Below, one piece after another: positions 42,898-51,183 of a DNA stretch of 51,199 nucleotides; within the stretch, counting starts at the first letter, position 1, and each line of letters begins with the position of its first letter. The stretch is taken from the NCBI GenBank assembly GCA_027310305.1, contig DAIDBD010000009.1:1-51199 (forward strand), given 5' to 3'. The DNA is from Herminiimonas sp. (GTDB lineage Bacteria; Pseudomonadota; Gammaproteobacteria; Burkholderiales; Burkholderiaceae_D). The notes beneath the pieces were generated by a model. The model was not told the DNA's origin. It saw only the letters and a program-made list of their open reading frames with translations, and did no database searches. The position numbers and the translations under genes were made by a program.

Positions 42898-43593
42898 ATG
42901 CTGGACATGCTTTCAACGTCCCAATTCTGGGTCGCATTGGGACAGATCATCGGAATCAATATCATTCTTTCCGGCGATAACGCCGTTGTCATCGCACTGG
43001 CGGCGCGTTCCCTTCCTCCGGCGCAGCAGAAGAAAGCGATCCTGTTCGGCAGCATGGCCGCCATCATCATGCGGGTGGTCCTCACCGTGGTGGCGGTGGA
43101 GATGCTGACACTGCCTTACCTCAAGATTGTCGGCAGTATGCTCCTGCTGTGGATCGGCATTCAATTGCTGCTGCCTGAAGATGATAATGACGAGGATGCG
43201 CACAGCGTCGGCAATCTGATGGGCGCCATCCGCACCATTCTGGTCGCCGACCTGGTGATGAGCCTGGACAATGTCCTCGGCGTCGCAGCGGCTGCCAAGG
43301 GCAATATGCCGCTGCTGATAATCGGCTTGGCGGTCAGCATTCCACTGATCGTCTTCGGCAGTACCGTGATACTGAAACTGATGGATCGTTTCCCGGTGAT
43401 TGTCACTATCGGCGCCGCGCTGCTCGGCTATGTCGCCGGCGAAATGCTGATCAGCGATCCGGCGCTGGTGCATTGGATCGAGTCCCAGGCGGGCATGCTT
43501 CATCAGGTGGCGCCTGTGGCCGGTGCTATTCTTGTTGTCCTGATCGGCAAGGTCGTGGGGCGCGCGAAGGCGAAAATGCCGCAACCGGGATGA
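42898..43593 (+). CDS. TerC family integral membrane protein (YjbE type)
   Basis: Protein of 231 residues from the ATG at 42898; a GTG at 42865 would add 11 polar residues. About seven membrane segments. The conserved acidic motifs are IILSGDNAVVIALAARSLP and DLVMSLDNVLGVAAAAKG, whose Asp residues are thought to bind metal. TerC proteins export manganese or serve metal loading during secretion; the substrate here is not known. In other Burkholderiales a TerC gene commonly follows sucCD directly, so its presence here fits that order with two genes in between. Confidence 0.9.
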   Translation: MLDMLSTSQFWVALGQIIGINIILSGDNAVVIALAARSLPPAQQKKAILFGSMAAIIMRVVLTVVAVEMLTLPYLKIVGSMLLLWIGIQLLLPEDDNDEDAHSVGNLMGAIRTILVADLVMSLDNVLGVAAAAKGNMPLLIIGLAVSIPLIVFGSTVILKLMDRFPVIVTIGAALLGYVAGEMLISDPALVHWIESQAGMLHQVAPVAGAILVVLIGKVVGRAKAKMPQPG

Positions 43594-43694
43594 TGACAGA
43601 GCGGTAGTCGGCAAATGACTGCAGCCTGCTGGGCTGCTGGCGATGGATGGAACGCACGGAATCAACGGGCAACTGCAAACAAGGAGCGGCGGCG

Positions 43695-44132
43695 ATGTTA
43701 AAGGTAATGGTGCCGGTAGACGGTTCCGAGCATTCGATGAATGCGGTGCGGTTTCTGATCAAGAAGGTTGCGCTGTACAGGGATCCGGTGGAAATTCATC
43801 TGATCAACGTGCAGTATCCCATTGCCTCCGGCAATGTAAAGCATTTCATCAGTCATGAGGCAATCGAAAAGTTCTACCATGACAGCGCAATGCTGGTGTT
43901 GCAGCCTGCCAGGAATCTTCTGGAACAAGCCGGGATACCCTGCTTTTTCCATGCGGCGGTAGGCGAACCTGCCGAGACCATCGTTCGTTATGCCCGTGAA
44001 AAGGCTTGCAAGCAGATCGTGATGAGCCCCCGCGGTCTGGGTACGGTGTCCGGCATGCTGCTCGGCTCCGTATCGACCAAGGTGCTTCACTTGTCGGAAA
44101 TACCGGTGCTATTGGTGAAAGGCGACGCATGA
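43695..44132 (+). CDS. Universal stress protein (UspA family)
   Basis: Protein of 145 residues from the ATG at 43695, eight bases after AAGGAG. The opening MLKVMVPVDGSEHSMNAVRFLIKKV and the C-terminal nucleotide-binding pattern SPRGLGTVSGMLLGSVSTKVLHLSEIPVLLVKG (G-x2-G-x9-G-S) identify an ATP-binding-type UspA. It follows terC by 101 bases on the same strand. Usp genes are often under FNR/ANR control, which suits the FNR-type dyad upstream of terC. Confidence 0.92.
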   Translation: MLKVMVPVDGSEHSMNAVRFLIKKVALYRDPVEIHLINVQYPIASGNVKHFISHEAIEKFYHDSAMLVLQPARNLLEQAGIPCFFHAAVGEPAETIVRYAREKACKQIVMSPRGLGTVSGMLLGSVSTKVLHLSEIPVLLVKGDA

Positions 44133-44377
44133 TCCGTTCTTTGTTTGCGGCGGTAGCCTGGATCTGGCTTGTGCTGTGATGCCGGACGCAATGCCAGTTG
44201 GAATTGACTTGGAAAAAATATTTTCGGCCGAGCGAATTCGAAAAGCATGCGGCATGTTTAATGTCTTTGAAAGGAGCTTCTATAAGTCATGAAAGCGTAT
44301 TTCGAAGTGCGTCAGCGCGCTTGACAGGCGCGTTGAATCGATAGCCAGTATTAAAACCAAAATCATTAGGAGATAGC

Positions 44378-45403
44378 ATGAAAAAAGCCTCGATTTCTGA
44401 ATTCAAGGGCAGTCTTAAATGCCTGACGGTCGGCGCATTGGCGGCGGCATCCCTGGCCGCGGCGCCCGCATTCGCCGCCTGGGAGCCAACCAAGCCGGTG
44501 GAGTTTGTCATACCGGCGGGTACCGGCGGCGGTGCCGATCAGATGGCCCGCCTGGTACAGGGCATCGTCATCAAGCACAAACTGATGAAGGAGCCTCTGA
44601 TTGTCGTCAACAAGTCGGGCGGCGCCGGCGCGGAAGGCTTTCTTGAGGTCAAGAACAGCAAGGGCGATCCCCACAAGATCATCATTACCTTGTCCAACCT
44701 GTTCACCACCCCGATGGCTACCGGCGTGCCTTTCAACTGGCGCGATATGACCCCGGTGTCGATGCTGGCGCTGGACCAGTTCGTGCTGTGGGTGAACGCC
44801 GAAAACCCCGCCAAGAATGCCAAAGAGTACATGGCCGAGGTGAAAGCGGCTGGTCCCAACAAGATGAAGATGGGCGGCACCGGTTCCAAGCAGGAAGATC
44901 AGATCCTTACGGCGGGGCTGGAAAAAGCCACGGGCACCAAGTTCATTTATGTGCCTTTCAAAGGCGGCGGCGAGGTGGCGGTGCAACTGGTGGGCAAGCA
45001 CATTGATTCCAGTGTGAACAATCCGATCGAAGCCGTCGCGCAATGGCGCGCCGGCAAGCTGCGCGCGCTGTGCGTGTTCGATGAAAAGCGCATGCCCTAT
45101 AAGGCCAAGATCACCGATACCCAGTCCTGGAACGATATTCCTACCTGTACCGAAGCCGGAGTGCCTAGCAGCTATGTGATGTTGCGCGGCATTTTCATGC
45201 CGGCCGGCGTGACCCCTGACCAGCTTGCATTCTATGTGGATCTGTTCAAGAAAGTCCGCGAAACCCAGGACTGGAAGGATTACATGGAGAAGGGTGCCTT
45301 CAACCAGTCCGCCATGTCGGGTCCTGAATACGCCAAGTGGCTTGAGAATGCCGAGAACTTGCACCGGACTCTGATGAAGGATGCCGGCTTCATGGCCAAA
45401 TAA
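44378..45403 (+). CDS. tctC: Tripartite tricarboxylate transporter substrate-binding protein (TctC/Bug family)
   Basis: Protein of 341 residues with a signal peptide ending AAPAFA-AW. The mature start PTKPVEFVIPAGTGGGADQMARLVQGI is the Bug-family pattern (PxxPVxxVVPxxxGGGxDxxAR), and KSGGAGAEGF and FKGGGEVAVQLVGKHIDSSVNNP line the ligand cleft. It captures a carboxylate in the periplasm for TctB/TctA. An AGGAG site lies upstream of the ATG. Followed by tctB after a hairpin, and by tctA, so the whole transporter is encoded. Ligand unknown; a dicarboxylate such as oxalate or malonate is conceivable from the neighbouring oxc. Confidence 0.92.
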   Translation: MKKASISEFKGSLKCLTVGALAAASLAAAPAFAAWEPTKPVEFVIPAGTGGGADQMARLVQGIVIKHKLMKEPLIVVNKSGGAGAEGFLEVKNSKGDPHKIIITLSNLFTTPMATGVPFNWRDMTPVSMLALDQFVLWVNAENPAKNAKEYMAEVKAAGPNKMKMGGTGSKQEDQILTAGLEKATGTKFIYVPFKGGGEVAVQLVGKHIDSSVNNPIEAVAQWRAGKLRALCVFDEKRMPYKAKITDTQSWNDIPTCTEAGVPSSYVMLRGIFMPAGVTPDQLAFYVDLFKKVRETQDWKDYMEKGAFNQSAMSGPEYAKWLENAENLHRTLMKDAGFMAK

Positions 45404-45425
45404 GGCAGGCATTCGGATGAGTAGC

Positions 45426-45447
45426 GCTGCCGGCCAAAACCGGCAGC
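45426..45447 (+). terminator. Intercistronic hairpin between tctC and tctB
   Basis: GCTGCCGG (45426-45433), loop CCAAAA, CCGGCAGC (45440-45447): a perfect 8-bp GC stem 22 bases after tctC, followed by a pyrimidine-rich but not U-rich stretch. It is more likely an RNA-stabilising or attenuating hairpin than a full terminator, allowing more binding protein than membrane subunits. Confidence 0.55.
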
Positions 45448-45508
45448 CTGCTTCTTCGTCTGCAGTCGTCCCAGTCAACATCAAACAAATTTAGCAGGAG
45501 CGTTCGCC

Positions 45509-46030
45509 ATGGAGCAGAACTTGGAAGCCGACAGCGCCAGCCGTTCGGGAGTTGCCACTTACGTCGTGGAGGCGGTAGTTGCCTTCCTTGTGTTGGTGAT
45601 CGGTATCGTTGTTGTCGTTAGCAGCTGGAAGCTAGGCGCGGGCTGGACTACCGACGGCCCCGGAGCCGGCTATTTCCCATTCTATATCGGCCTCGTCGTC
45701 TGCATATCCGGAGCGGGAATTCTGTACCAGGCGCTGTTGGGCAAAAATAAGAACACCGAGGTGTTCGTCGATAGCGAGCAGTTGAAGCGGGTCATGTCGG
45801 TTCTGATTCCGGCTGCCGTATATATTCTGTCGGTCCAGATAGTGGGACTGTACGTGGCGTCGGCCGTCTATATCGCTTTGTTCATGGCTATTCTCGGGAA
45901 GTTCTCCCGGATCAAAAGCATCATCACTTCCCTGACGGTGATGACAATATTTTTTCTCATGTTTGAGGTGTGGTTCAAAGTGCCCCTGTTCAAGGGACAA
46001 CTTGATCTGCTGAGTTTTCTCGGCTACTGA
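45509..46030 (+). CDS. tctB: Tripartite tricarboxylate transporter small membrane subunit (TctB family)
   Basis: Protein of 173 residues with four predicted membrane segments (VVEAVVAFLVLVIGIVVVVSSWKLGAGW; GYFPFYIGLVVCISGAGILYQALL; VLIPAAVYILSVQIVGLYVASAVYIALFMAIL; IITSLTVMTIFFLMFEVWF). GPGAGYFPFYIG is the conserved TctB motif. It assembles with TctA in the inner membrane. AGGAG precedes the ATG. Confidence 0.9.
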   Translation: MEQNLEADSASRSGVATYVVEAVVAFLVLVIGIVVVVSSWKLGAGWTTDGPGAGYFPFYIGLVVCISGAGILYQALLGKNKNTEVFVDSEQLKRVMSVLIPAAVYILSVQIVGLYVASAVYIALFMAILGKFSRIKSIITSLTVMTIFFLMFEVWFKVPLFKGQLDLLSFLGY

Positions 46031-46098
46031 GCGACGGTCGTTCCGCTTCATCCGCGCTAGCCACCGAATCAAACTGGATTTCAAGGAGTTTAGATAGA

Positions 46099-47628
46099 AT
46101 GGAAGAAATTAATGCACTGTTTCATGGGTTCGCAGTCATTCTGACTCCCATGAACATGGTTTTGATGTTGGTGGGAATTGTGCTGGGGGTCCTGATCGGC
46201 GTATTGCCGGGACTGGGGGGGGCCAACGGCGTGGCGATCCTGCTGCCGCTTACCTTCACCATGTCCCCTACCGCCGCCATCATCATGTTGTCCTGCATCT
46301 ATTGGGGCGCATTGTTTGGCGGAGCCATCACGTCGATATTGTTCAATATTCCCGGCGAGCCCTGGTCGGTGGCCACTACGTTTGACGGCTATCCGATGGC
46401 CCAGCAAGGCCGGGCCGGGGAAGCGCTCACCGCGGCATTCACATCGTCTTTCATCGGCGCCTTCGTGGCGGTGGTCATGATCACCTTCATGGCTCCTCTG
46501 GTGGCCAAATTCGCATTGAGGTTCGGGCCGCCGGAATTTTTCGCGGTGTACCTGCTCACCTTTTGCAGCTTCGTCGGCATGGGCAAGGGATCGCCCTTCA
46601 AGATTCTGGCATCGATGGCGCTGGGCTTTGCGCTGGCTACGGTGGGTATGGATACGGTCACCGGTCAGTTGCGTTTGACTTTCGGATGGTCGGAACTGAT
46701 GCGCGGCTTTGATTTCCTGATTGCGGTGATTGGTTTGTTCGGTATCGGTGAAATCCTGCTGTCAATGGAAGAAGGCCTGGCATTTTCCGGCAAGAACGCG
46801 AAGATCAACCCGAAGGTGGTGTTCGAGACCTGGAAGAAATTACCTCAATACTGGCTGACGTCCATCCGCAGTTCGCTGGTTGGCATCTGGATGGGTATCA
46901 CCCCCGGCGGCGCCACGCCGGCCTCTTTCATGAGTTATGGTCTCGCCAAGAAGATGTCCAAGTCTGGCGCCAAGTTCGGTACCGGCGAACTGGAGGGTGT
47001 GATCGCGCCGGAGACTGCCGCCCACGCTGCCGGAACCAGCGCGCTGCTGCCGATGCTGGCGTTGGGTATTCCAGGTTCGCCTACGGCCGCAGTGCTCCTG
47101 GGCGGCCTCCTGATCTGGGGTCTGCAACCCGGCCCGCTGCTGTTCGTGGAGCAAAAGGACTTCGTGTGGGGGCTGATCGCGAGCATGTATCTGGGCAATT
47201 TGGCGGGTCTCATCGTGGTATTGACCACCGTGCCGCTATTTGCGTCGATCTTGCGCATCCCCTTCTCCATCATCGCCCCGATCATCATCGTCATCTGCGC
47301 CATTGGCGCTTATACGGTGCACAATGCGATGCTGGACATCTGGTTCATGCTGTTGTTCGGCATAGTGGGCTACCTCTTCAAAAAGCTGGACTATCCGCTG
47401 GCGCCGCTGGTTCTCGCGCTGGTGCTGGGGGACAAGGCGGAAGATTCGTTCCGCCAGGCCATGCTGATATCCCAAGGCGAGGTTTCCATCATGTGGTCCA
47501 ATCCGCTGGTAGGCGGCATTACCACCCTGGCATTGATCCTGTTGTTGTGGCCGTTGATTTCCCGGGTACTGAAAAAAATCAACCCTGGCAAGCCGGAAAA
47601 ATTTGCCGTAGAGCAGCCTGTGGACTAA
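46099..47628 (+). CDS. tctA: Tripartite tricarboxylate transporter large membrane subunit (TctA family)
   Basis: Protein of 509 residues with about 12 membrane segments. The family motifs are intact: GVLPGLGGANGVAILLPLTFTMSPTAAIIMLSCIYWGALFGGAITSILFNIPGEPWSVATTFDGYPMA near the N-terminus and GVIAPETAAHAAGTSALLPMLALGIPGSPTAAVLLGGLLIWGLQPGP in the middle, both of which form the substrate/ion path. An AAGGAG site precedes the ATG. Third gene of tctCBA; sodium- or proton-coupled uptake is usual for the family. Confidence 0.95.
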   Translation: MEEINALFHGFAVILTPMNMVLMLVGIVLGVLIGVLPGLGGANGVAILLPLTFTMSPTAAIIMLSCIYWGALFGGAITSILFNIPGEPWSVATTFDGYPMAQQGRAGEALTAAFTSSFIGAFVAVVMITFMAPLVAKFALRFGPPEFFAVYLLTFCSFVGMGKGSPFKILASMALGFALATVGMDTVTGQLRLTFGWSELMRGFDFLIAVIGLFGIGEILLSMEEGLAFSGKNAKINPKVVFETWKKLPQYWLTSIRSSLVGIWMGITPGGATPASFMSYGLAKKMSKSGAKFGTGELEGVIAPETAAHAAGTSALLPMLALGIPGSPTAAVLLGGLLIWGLQPGPLLFVEQKDFVWGLIASMYLGNLAGLIVVLTTVPLFASILRIPFSIIAPIIIVICAIGAYTVHNAMLDIWFMLLFGIVGYLFKKLDYPLAPLVLALVLGDKAEDSFRQAMLISQGEVSIMWSNPLVGGITTLALILLLWPLISRVLKKINPGKPEKFAVEQPVD

Positions 47629-47756
47629 ACGGTGGATAGCAATATGATGATCGCAATGAACCGGAAAGCGGGCGGCTCGCCGAGGACATGGTCCGACGGC
47701 GCGCCTCATTGTCGATTTGCCGCGCAACCGCCTGTGAATCGCAAAGGAGGAGAAAG

Positions 47757-48593
47757 ATGCCAGTAATCGCAATGACCCAGGAAATGGGGTCGCTCGCCAA
47801 GGATGTGGCTTTACAGCTTGCCCAATCGGAGAATCTTGCGGTAATGCGCCATGAGGTGATAGACCACCTGGCGTTGAAGATGGAGATGCCGAAGAGCGTA
47901 ATCCGCCGTCTGCGGGAGGGGAAGGCGGGTCTGGTGGATCGGCTCACCGTCGATGGCGAAAGCATGGCGGTGTATACCGCGCAGGAGATGCTGGATCTGG
48001 CGAATCGGGGCAACGTGGTATTGCGGGGCTGGGGCGCCACCTGCCTGCTGCGTCCAGTGTCCCACGTGGTGTGCATCCGGGTCACCCGCCCCCTCAAGAA
48101 TCGGGTCGAATGGCTGATGGACCATTTGGAAACCGACGACGCGGAGTTTGCCGAAGCCGAAATCCGGCGCAGCGATGCTGCCCATGCATCGCGCATGCAC
48201 CACCAGTTTGACGTTACCTGGGGCGACCCGGTGCTCTATGACCTGGTGCTGAACACGGATCGCATTTCAGTGGAAAGCTGCGTCGAGCAAATCAAGAGTC
48301 TGATGAGGCGGCCGGAGTTTCAGGAAACCGCGGAATCGCGCGCGATGCTGGCCAACATGACCCTTGAAGCACGTATCCGGGCAGCCCTGAAGGATAATGC
48401 GGGGACCCGCGACATTCGCATCACCATTGAATCCAATGGCGGTCAGGTCGTCCTGCGCGGGATACTGCTTAGTGCGGCCGAGCGCAGCGAGGCGGAAAAT
48501 GTAACGGCTGCGGTGCCGGGCGTGCTCGGCGTCGACAACCAGTTGCGGCTGATGGCCAATTCGAAACGGTTCGTTTCGGCCAAGCACGGTTGA
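47757..48593 (+). CDS. Cytidylate-kinase-like protein with C-terminal BON domain
   Basis: Protein of 278 residues from the ATG at 47757, behind a near-perfect AAAGGAGGAG. The N-terminal ~190 residues match the cytidylate-kinase-like family (VIAMTQEMGSLAKDVALQLAQ; MRHEVIDHLA; RGNVVLRGWGATCLL; VVCIRVTRPLKNRVEWLM), but the P-loop is degenerate: the family has a GSGGR/K-type loop where this protein has GSLAKD. The C-terminal ~70 residues (IRAALKDNAGTRDIRITIESNGGQVVLRGIL... VPGVLGVDNQLRLM) are a BON domain. Cytosolic by appearance. It follows tctA by 128 bases. Function unknown, possibly regulatory. Confidence 0.8.
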   Translation: MPVIAMTQEMGSLAKDVALQLAQSENLAVMRHEVIDHLALKMEMPKSVIRRLREGKAGLVDRLTVDGESMAVYTAQEMLDLANRGNVVLRGWGATCLLRPVSHVVCIRVTRPLKNRVEWLMDHLETDDAEFAEAEIRRSDAAHASRMHHQFDVTWGDPVLYDLVLNTDRISVESCVEQIKSLMRRPEFQETAESRAMLANMTLEARIRAALKDNAGTRDIRITIESNGGQVVLRGILLSAAERSEAENVTAAVPGVLGVDNQLRLMANSKRFVSAKHG

Positions 48594-48626
48594 CCTGGTT
48601 TTAACTCCGGCCTTTGGCGTACTGCG

Positions 48627-49310
48627 TCATATTTTCCCCTGATGTTTAAGGCGGCTGAGGGTTTCGGGGGAGAGGTTGAGATAAGAGGCGAGTTCTTTTT
48701 TGGGGATACGGTCGAACAGGTCGGCATGCTTGCGCACGAAGCGGTGGACGCGGCCCGGGGCATCGAGCAGATGCAGCGTGATGGTATGAGCCATGATCTC
48801 GCTCATCAGGCGCATGACCTCATACTCGAAGGCATACTTGACCTGGGTATGGCTCTCGATGAACGCGACCCATTGCGGCAGCGGCAGCTTGGCCACGCGC
48901 GCCTTGGTCACGCACACGATGCTGTAAGGGGTCGGGGTTTTCAGGCGCCAGGCCGCATAACTGGTTTCGATGTCGCGCTCGGCGCCGAAGCGCAAGATCA
49001 TTTCATGCGCCTGCTGGTTGGTGACGACGCGCTTCAAAATGCCGTCGAGGATGAAATACTGCTCCATTTCATGCACGCCCTGATGCAGCAGGAAATCGCC
49101 CTTCTGGCAATCGACCACGACCAGATAAGGTTCCAGCGCGGCCATTTCACTGTCGCGCATATCCTTGAGCACCAGATTCTGCTTCAACTGGACGCGGATG
49201 ATGTTTCTTTCAGGATGGTTGTTGACAAACGACATGGCGGTATCGGCAGCAAAGCGGAAGAGTCGAATATGATGCGGCGAAAATTGACCCTGGTCAATGA
49301 GCGAAGTCAT
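48627..49310 (-). CDS. Crp/Fnr family transcriptional regulator
   Basis: Protein of 227 residues from the ATG at 49310, with GAGG five bases upstream; the longer frame to 49478 overlaps the divergent oxc start and is rejected. Cyclic-nucleotide-binding-like domain (LEPYLVVVDCQKGDFLLHQGVHEMEQYFILDGILKRVV) and C-terminal winged HTH (IPKKELASYLNLSPETLSRLKHQGKI). The recognition helix has E-x-x-S-R as in FNR. The N-terminal cysteine cluster of true FNR is missing, so it is not an Fe-S oxygen sensor of that type; the signal is unknown. Divergent from oxc, which it probably controls. Confidence 0.9.
   Translation of the reverse strand: MTSLIDQGQFSPHHIRLFRFAADTAMSFVNNHPERNIIRVQLKQNLVLKDMRDSEMAALEPYLVVVDCQKGDFLLHQGVHEMEQYFILDGILKRVVTNQQAHEMILRFGAERDIETSYAAWRLKTPTPYSIVCVTKARVAKLPLPQWVAFIESHTQVKYAFEYEVMRLMSEIMAHTITLHLLDAPGRVHRFVRKHADLFDRIPKKELASYLNLSPETLSRLKHQGKI
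49281..49297. promoter_or_regulatory. FNR-type dyad at the 5' end of the Crp/FNR-type gene
   Basis: AAATTGACCCTGGTCAA contains TTGAC-CCTG-GTCAA, a perfect inverted repeat. If the regulator starts at 49310 the site lies within its first codons and could act in autorepression; it is about 150 bases from the divergent oxc ATG. Confidence 0.5.
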
Positions 49311-49446
49311 AGGGCCTCGATATGATGGGCGCACTGAAGCACTGGACGGCGCAACAGGCGGGCGCGCCGCGCCGGGCGCACCGCGCCGGCCAAGTCCCGG
49401 TTTCGCCGATGCAACCCCTTGATAATCGAACACCACAGGAGCGACC

Positions 49447-51183
49447 ATGTCAGCCGTATTAGAAACAGCCGCCGCCACCCCGGCGCAAGACGCCGTGCCA
49501 ATGACCGACGGATTTCATCTGGTCATCGATGCGCTCAAACACAACGACATCGACACCATTTTCGGCCTGGTCGGCATCCCCATCACCGACCTGGCGCGGC
49601 TGGCCCAGGCGCAAGGGATGCGCTTCATCGGCTTCCGGCATGAACAAAACGCCGGCAATGCCGCCGCCATCGCCGGCTACATGACCAAACAGCCCGGGAT
49701 TTGCCTGACCGTATCGGCCCCCGGCTTCTTGAACGGGCTGGCCGCGCTGGCCAATGCCACCGTCAACTGCTTCCCGATGATCCTCATCAGCGGCTCTTCC
49801 GAACGCGAAATCGTCGACCTGCAACAAGGCGATTACGAAGAAATGGACCAGCTCAACGCCGCCAAGCCGTACGCCAAGGCCGCCTACCGGATCAACAAGG
49901 CCGAAGATATCGGCATCGGCATCGCCCGCGCGATCCGGGCCGCCGTCTCGGGCCGTCCCGGCGGCGTCTATCTGGACCTGCCGGCGCAATTGCTCGGCCA
50001 GACGCTCGACGCCGCCCACGGCAAGCAATCGCTGGTCAAAGTAGTCGACCCGGTGCCGCGTCAACTGCCCGCGCCGGACGCGGTGCAGCGCGCGCTCGAC
50101 CTGCTCAAAGGCGCCAAGCGGCCGCTGATCCTGCTCGGCAAAGGCGCCGCCTACGCCCAGGCCGACGCCGACATCCGCGCCTTCGTCGAAACCACCGGCA
50201 TCCCATACCTGCCGATGTCGATGGCCAAAGGGCTGCTGCCCGACACCCATGCGCAATCGGCGTCGGCCGCCCGCTCGTTCGTGCTGGCCGAAGCCGACGT
50301 CGTAGTGCTGATCGGCGCCCGGCTGAACTGGCTGCTGGCCCACGGCAAGGGCAAGACCTGGGGCGGGCCGAAGCAATTCATCCAGATCGACATCTCGCCG
50401 ACCGAAATCGACAGCAACGTCGCGATCGCCGCGCCGGTGATCGGCGACATCGGCTCCTGCGTGGCGGCGCTGCTGGCCGGCATCGACGGCGGGTTCAAGC
50501 AGCCCGGCGCCGAGTGGACCGGCGCGATTGCCGAACGCAAGCAGAAAAATCTGGCGAAGATGGCGGAAACGCTCGCCAGGAATCCGGCGCCGATGAACTT
50601 CCACAGCGCGCTGCGGGCGATCCGCGACGTGCTCAAGACGCATCCCGACATCAACCTCGTCAACGAAGGCGCCAACACGCTCGATTACGCCCGCAGCATC
50701 ATCGACCAGTACCAGCCGCGCAAGCGGTTCGACTCCGGCACCTGGGGCATCATGGGCATCGGCATGGGCTATGCGATCGGCGCGGCGGTCACCAGCGGGC
50801 TGCCGGTGGTGGCGATCGAAGGCGACAGCGCATTCGGCTTCAGCGGCATGGAACTGGAAACCATCTGCCGCTACGAGCTGCCGGTGACCACCATCATCTT
50901 CAACAACAACGGGGTCTACCGCGGCACCGACGTCAACCCGACCGGCGGCAAGGACGTGGCGCCGACGGTATTCGTCAAGGGAGCGCGCTACGACAAGATG
51001 ATCGAAGCGTTCGGCGGCATCGGCTACCATGCCACCACGCCGGCGGAACTGGCGAAGGCGCTGACGGAGGCGATCGCCTCGGGCAAGCCGGCGCTGATCA
51101 ACGCGGTCATCGACGAGGCGGCGGGCACCGAGAGCGGCCGGCTGACCAACCTGAACCCGCAAAGCAAGGCAACCAAAAAGTGA
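49447..51183 (+). CDS. oxc: Oxalyl-CoA decarboxylase
   Basis: Protein of 578 residues, in the family range. Oxc is a thiamine-diphosphate enzyme that converts oxalyl-CoA to formyl-CoA and CO2, the key step of oxalate breakdown. The TPP-activating glutamate is E66 in [18 protein letters not shown]; the TPP/Mg motif starts [21 protein letters not shown] at about 459 and ends with [45 protein letters not shown] is the Oxc-specific block that separates it from acetolactate synthase. CAGGAGCGACC precedes the ATG. The gene is visibly GC-richer than its neighbours. A GACGAGG-CGCC-ATG at 51195 suggests another gene starting at the window edge, perhaps frc. Confidence 0.97.
   Translation: MSAVLETAAATPAQDAVPMTDGFHLVIDALKHNDIDTIFGLVGIPITDLARLAQAQGMRFIGFRHEQNAGNAAAIAGYMTKQPGICLTVSAPGFLNGLAALANATVNCFPMILISGSSEREIVDLQQGDYEEMDQLNAAKPYAKAAYRINKAEDIGIGIARAIRAAVSGRPGGVYLDLPAQLLGQTLDAAHGKQSLVKVVDPVPRQLPAPDAVQRALDLLKGAKRPLILLGKGAAYAQADADIRAFVETTGIPYLPMSMAKGLLPDTHAQSASAARSFVLAEADVVVLIGARLNWLLAHGKGKTWGGPKQFIQIDISPTEIDSNVAIAAPVIGDIGSCVAALLAGIDGGFKQPGAEWTGAIAERKQKNLAKMAETLARNPAPMNFHSALRAIRDVLKTHPDINLVNEGANTLDYARSIIDQYQPRKRFDSGTWGIMGIGMGYAIGAAVTSGLPVVAIEGDSAFGFSGMELETICRYELPVTTIIFNNNGVYRGTDVNPTGGKDVAPTVFVKGARYDKMIEAFGGIGYHATTPAELAKALTEAIASGKPALINAVIDEAAGTESGRLTNLNPQSKATKK

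Noticed and set aside
42898-43593. A manganese (yybP-ykoY) riboswitch before terC
   Set aside because: No matching conserved loops or stems were seen in the 343-base leader.
49459-51162. A 567-codon minus-strand open frame across oxc
   Set aside because: Antisense shadow of oxc; composition is driven by the codon bias of the real gene and no domain is visible.
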